Source: Anaerolineae bacterium
GTDB lineage: Bacteria; Chloroflexota; Anaerolineae; J102
Assembly: GCA_026992375.1 (NCBI GenBank)
Contig: JALXAF010000079.1
Location: forward strand, 1 to 8,262
DNA length: 8,262 nucleotides
Direction: 5' to 3'
The position numbers and the translations under genes were made by a program. The notes beneath the pieces were generated by a model, which ran no database searches, had not been told where the DNA came from, and saw nothing but the letters and a program-made list of their open reading frames with translations. Below are positions 5,827 through 8,262 of this stretch, piece after piece; position 1 is the first letter of the stretch; each line of letters begins with the position of its first letter.

Positions 5827-7920
5827 ATGTTCAAACACTTACTCATCCCCCTTCTGCTTCTGACCAGCCTGTTGGCGGCTTGCGGCGGCGAAAGCGCCTA
5901 TAGTCAGCCCCAGGATGTGATCGTTCGCGTCGCCCAGACGGGCGTTTACACCCTCACAGCCAAAGATCTCCAACCTTACGGCTGGGATCTATCGCGGATG
6001 AATGGGGAAAACATCCAGCTCAGGCAGGGACAAACAATAATTCCTCTGAGCAAACCGGCCAAAAAGGGCTCGCCGCTGCAATTCTACGCTCAGATCGAAC
6101 CCACGCGTTACGATAATCAGGTCGCGTATATGCTGCATTACGGCGACGCCGTGCCGCTGTGGATAGCCACCCGCGAGGTCGCCCACCCCACAACAACGCC
6201 CGCCCGCACTTTCACTGAAACCGTCACCCTGGAGACCAACAGCGTCTATCAGGCCCAGGTTCGGGAAGGCGATCCCTGGCTGGGACAGCGTCTCTTCGCT
6301 CCCGCAGAAGAAACTCTCATCGTGCAAACGCCCCACCCCACCGCCGACGCAGCGCGCCTGACCGTGACGGTGTGGGCCGCCACCGAAGCCAAAGGGGACA
6401 TCGATCATCACCTGACCTTTACCCTCAACGGCCAATCCCTGGGCGAAAAAAGCTGGGATGGGAACGGCCCGCATGCCATCGAACTGCCCATCCCCGCCGG
6501 GGTGCTTGCCGAGAGCAATGAATTGATCATCGCCTCGCCGGGCGACACGGGCGCGGTGGCGGACCTGGTGTATCTGGACAAGGTGCGCGTCAGCTATCGG
6601 CGGCGGCTGCAATTCGATAGCGGGCAATTGCTCTTCGACATCGCCGCCCAGGCCGCGGCCATCGAAAACCCCGCGGGAGACTCGCTCCGTCTTTGGGATG
6701 TCACCGATCCCCTGAAGCCGGTGGAGCTAAGCGTCGACGCCTCCTCCCGAGCTCAAACCATCGCCTTCCAGGAAGAAACCGCCTCTCCCCGCGCCTACAT
6801 CATCTTCGATGACGCGCCTCGCAAACCCGCTACCCTGGAACTAGCCCCGCCGCCGTTACAAGCGCCCGAACAGGGCGCGGATTACATCGTCATCGCCCAT
6901 CCCGACCTAGCCGACGCGATACAGCCTCTGCTCGCGTGGCGCGAAGCGCAAGGGCTGAGAACGACGCTCGCAACCACCGAACAAATCTACCTCGAATTCA
7001 GCGAGGGCATGCAATCGCCCGGAGCCATCACCGACTTCCTGCGCTGGGCCCTGGAGACCTGGCCCAAGCCCGCGCCCCGCTTTGTTCTGTTGGTCGGCGA
7101 CGCCAGTTACGATCCCCTCGATTATCTAAAAGCGCCCAACAAAAACCTGGTTCCCACCGCCTTCGTCTCCACGGTGGTCATGGGTGAGACGGCCAGCGAC
7201 AACGCTCTGGCCGATGTGGATGGCGACGACCTGCCCGACCTGACCATCGGCCGCTTCCCCGCACAAACGCCCGCAGAGATCGCGGCCATGGTGGCCAAGA
7301 CCATCGATTACGAGAAGGAGCGTCCCGCAGGCGATTGGGTGCGCAAATGGCTATTCGCGGCCGATGACGACGACCCCTTCTTCAGCGATTTCAACGATGA
7401 GATCATCGGGATGCTCCCCGCCGGGTTCGAGGCGGAGAAACTGGTCATCGCCCCCAATAAGGATGTGCACGACGGTCTGCTGGCGGCGCTAAACGACGGG
7501 CGGGGACTGGTGAGCTACATGGGACACGGCGCGGTGGACATCTGGGCCAAAGAGGAGATCTTCACCACCGAAGACGTGGCGGGGCTGACGCAAGAAGGAC
7601 GGTTGCCCATCATACTGGTCTGGGCCTGTCTCAACGGCTACTTCCAGCATCCCAAACGCACATCACTGGGCGAAACGTTGCTGCTCACGCCCGAAAAGGG
7701 TGCGGTGGCGGGACTCTTCCCCACCGGCGAAACCTTTCCCAACGACCAACTCATCATGGCCCGCGCCTTGCTCGACGCGAATCTGACCACGACGTCCACC
7801 CTGGGCGAGGCGCTGCTAAAAGCAATCCGACAACTCGATCCGGAAAATCCCGGTCAGCGGGACATCATCCACACCTTCGCACTGCTGGGCGATCCTGCGC
7901 TGAAACCCTCATGGCGATAA
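5827..7920 (+). CDS. C25-family (gingipain/PorU-like) cysteine peptidase, lipoprotein
   Basis: A complete 697-residue protein. It starts with a lipoprotein signal peptide: MFKHLL, a Leu-rich core, then lipobox LAAC with Cys19 as the lipidation site, followed by GGES. The mature protein should be tethered to the outer face of the cytoplasmic membrane. The domain order matches the paralogue at 2378-4738: N-terminal PorU-type domain (VIVRVAQTGVYTLTAKDL), beta-rich middle ending near DVTDPLKPVEL, then the C25 domain from about residue 350 (GADYIVIAHPDL). This contains GDASYD at 424-429, SDN at 457-459, an acidic DVDGDDLPD at 463-471 with TIGRFPA, catalytic His567 in YMGHGA and catalytic Cys601 in WACLNGYF. 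The His-Cys spacing of 34 equals that of the paralogue. The C-terminus ends in ALLGDPALKPSWR with no further anchor. AAGG lies five bases before the ATG, a weak ribosome site. An active protease or transpeptidase is expected; its substrate is unknown, and the neighbouring stalk protein is a candidate. Confidence 0.9.
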   Translation: MFKHLLIPLLLLTSLLAACGGESAYSQPQDVIVRVAQTGVYTLTAKDLQPYGWDLSRMNGENIQLRQGQTIIPLSKPAKKGSPLQFYAQIEPTRYDNQVAYMLHYGDAVPLWIATREVAHPTTTPARTFTETVTLETNSVYQAQVREGDPWLGQRLFAPAEETLIVQTPHPTADAARLTVTVWAATEAKGDIDHHLTFTLNGQSLGEKSWDGNGPHAIELPIPAGVLAESNELIIASPGDTGAVADLVYLDKVRVSYRRRLQFDSGQLLFDIAAQAAAIENPAGDSLRLWDVTDPLKPVELSVDASSRAQTIAFQEETASPRAYIIFDDAPRKPATLELAPPPLQAPEQGADYIVIAHPDLADAIQPLLAWREAQGLRTTLATTEQIYLEFSEGMQSPGAITDFLRWALETWPKPAPRFVLLVGDASYDPLDYLKAPNKNLVPTAFVSTVVMGETASDNALADVDGDDLPDLTIGRFPAQTPAEIAAMVAKTIDYEKERPAGDWVRKWLFAADDDDPFFSDFNDEIIGMLPAGFEAEKLVIAPNKDVHDGLLAALNDGRGLVSYMGHGAVDIWAKEEIFTTEDVAGLTQEGRLPIILVWACLNGYFQHPKRTSLGETLLLTPEKGAVAGLFPTGETFPNDQLIMARALLDANLTTTSTLGEALLKAIRQLDPENPGQRDIIHTFALLGDPALKPSWR

Positions 7921-7933
7921 GCGGGTGCGAATC

Positions 7934-7990
7934 AATGATTAATGCGTGATGATTAAAGCGAAAACCACGCTGATTCCATCCATAATCATT
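7934..7990. repeat. A+T-richer inverted repeat in the convergent spacer
   Basis: AATGATTA at 7934-7941 is matched by its exact complement TAATCATT at 7983-7990. Nested inside, GCGTG at 7944-7948 pairs with CACGC at 7966-7970. An alternative pairing, GAATCA at 7929-7934 with TGATTC at 7971-7976, also exists. No T-run follows, so a classical intrinsic terminator is not supported. The stretch is richer in A+T than the flanking genes and carries several ATGATTAA-like words. It may be a degenerate repeat or a weak structure just after the lipoprotein gene. Confidence 0.4.
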
Positions 7991-8014
7991 ATTCATCGAG
8001 CATTGGCTGTACCG

Positions 8015-8035
8015 AAAAAACCTCCTACACGGAGG
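8015..8035 (-). terminator. Intrinsic terminator on the minus strand for the LUD-domain gene
   Basis: Read on the minus strand, CCTCC, loop GTGTA, GGAGG and then six T residues form a short G/C-rich hairpin followed by a T-run. It lies about 107 bases downstream of the stop codon of the minus-strand LUD gene. The stem is only five base pairs, so strength is uncertain. Confidence 0.5.
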
Positions 8036-8111
8036 CATAGAGCGCACGGAGGAAGAAAAACGCGAGTTTGGAGTGGAATTTCTCTGTGAACTGCCACCAT
8101 TTTCTCCGAGT

Positions 8112-8131
8112 CCTCCGTTGTGAAGGTTTTT
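8112..8131 (+). terminator. Weak terminator-like hairpin on the plus strand
   Basis: CCTCC, loop GTTGT, GAAGG and then five T residues. One of the five stem pairs is a C-A mismatch, so this is weaker than its mirror image at 8015-8035. It would end plus-strand transcription from the lipoprotein peptidase gene, about 190 bases after its stop codon. Confidence 0.35.
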
Positions 8132-8142
8132 CAGCAGAGCCG

Positions 8143-8262
8143 TTATTCGTCAAAAAGAATGAGATGAATGTGGCGAGGCCCGAACATGCCGTAATGCTTG
8201 TGCAGTTCGATGTCATCGCTAAAGCTGGGGCCGGAAATGATCAACGCCCGGGCCGCATCCTG
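8143..8262 (-). CDS. LUD-domain (LutC-type) lactate utilization protein, C-terminal fragment
   Basis: On the minus strand an open frame enters at the window edge and ends in TAA at 8145-8143, giving the last 39 residues of a protein. The segment LIISGPSFSDDIELHK, then GMFGPRHIHLILFDE, matches the end of LUD-domain proteins, where an ISGPS-x-x-x-DIE motif and a GPRxxHxIL stretch close the fold. The family usually carries SRTADIE; here it reads SFSDDIE. Because the LUD motif lies right at the C-terminus, the small LutC/LldG/YkgG type fits better than LutB, which has iron-sulfur motifs after its LUD domain. LutC works with LutA and LutB in oxidising L-lactate to pyruvate in the cytoplasm. The gene is cut by the window edge, so the rest, and any lutA/lutB neighbours, would lie beyond 8262. 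It converges with the peptidase operon. Confidence 0.8.
   Translation of the reverse strand, partial: QDAARALIISGPSFSDDIELHKHYGMFGPRHIHLILFDE

Larger units (their letters stand above)
8015..8131. repeat. 117-base element with imperfect terminal inverted repeats
   Basis: The left end (8016-8035) and the reverse complement of the right end (8112-8131) match at 16 of 20 positions: AAAAACCT near the outside and CGGAGG on the inside. Between them CACGGAGG recurs at 8028-8035 and 8045-8052. CGGAGGAAGAAAAA near 8047-8060 partly complements ATTTTCTCCG at 8099-8108. No open reading frame of note lies inside. Repeats rich in CCTCCGTG/CTCTGTG words occur in many environmental bacterial genomes, in my recollection, so this could be one copy of a dispersed family. 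It could equally be a bidirectional terminator between convergent genes. Confidence 0.55.

Noticed and set aside
7934..7990. Intrinsic terminator directly after the lipoprotein gene
   Set aside because: The possible stem is interrupted and no T-run follows it. The hairpin at 8112-8131 is a better plus-strand candidate.
7865..8216. Short minus-strand frames in the convergent spacer
   Set aside because: They span the inverted repeats and the end of the LUD gene in the wrong frame, and show no ribosome site or domain.

Overview
The window (8,262 bases, GC-rich) reads as chromosomal DNA of a free-living bacterium, most likely a Chloroflexota member of the Anaerolineae/Caldilineae type. This is an inference from the kind of genes present: PorU-like C25 peptidases, a surface protein on a Pro/Thr stalk, a four-helix-bundle (23S-IVP family) gene next to short tandem repeats, and a LUD-domain protein. 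No rRNA or other taxonomic marker is present, so the assignment is tentative.

Layout. (1) 19-393 (+) encodes a small four-helix-bundle protein of the 23S rRNA intervening-sequence family. (2) 392-479 is an 88-base array of eleven 8-base units. It starts inside the stop codon of that gene and ends on the A of the next start codon. (3) 479-2290 (+) is a complete ABC exporter half-transporter with all its nucleotide-binding motifs. (4) A possible sigma70-type promoter at 2287-2314 precedes three co-directional surface-protein genes. These are a secreted C25 (gingipain/PorU-like) cysteine peptidase (2378-4738), a surface protein with signal peptide, FN3-like domain, Pro/Thr stalk and C-terminal membrane helix (4764-5741), and a second C25 peptidase made as a lipoprotein (5827-7920). 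(5) The 222-base spacer 7921-8142 lies between convergent genes. It holds an A+T-richer inverted repeat and a 117-base element whose two ends each look like an outward-facing hairpin plus T-run. (6) 8143-8262 (-) is the C-terminal end of a LUD-domain (LutC-type) lactate utilization protein that runs off the window.

How the genes may work together. The most interesting block is the C25 / stalked anchor protein / C25-lipoprotein module. The two peptidases are diverged paralogues with the same domain order, and both keep the catalytic His and Cys 34 residues apart. All three products are predicted to act outside the cytoplasmic membrane, each with a different attachment: released or loosely held, helix-anchored, and lipid-anchored. 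In Bacteroidota the comparable protein PorU is the type IX secretion sortase. Nothing else resembling type IX secretion is visible here, so a stand-alone surface-protein processing or attachment system is a reasonable but unproven hypothesis. The ABC exporter and the IVP gene have no demonstrated link to it. No tRNA, rRNA, CRISPR array, insertion sequence or frameshifted gene was seen.
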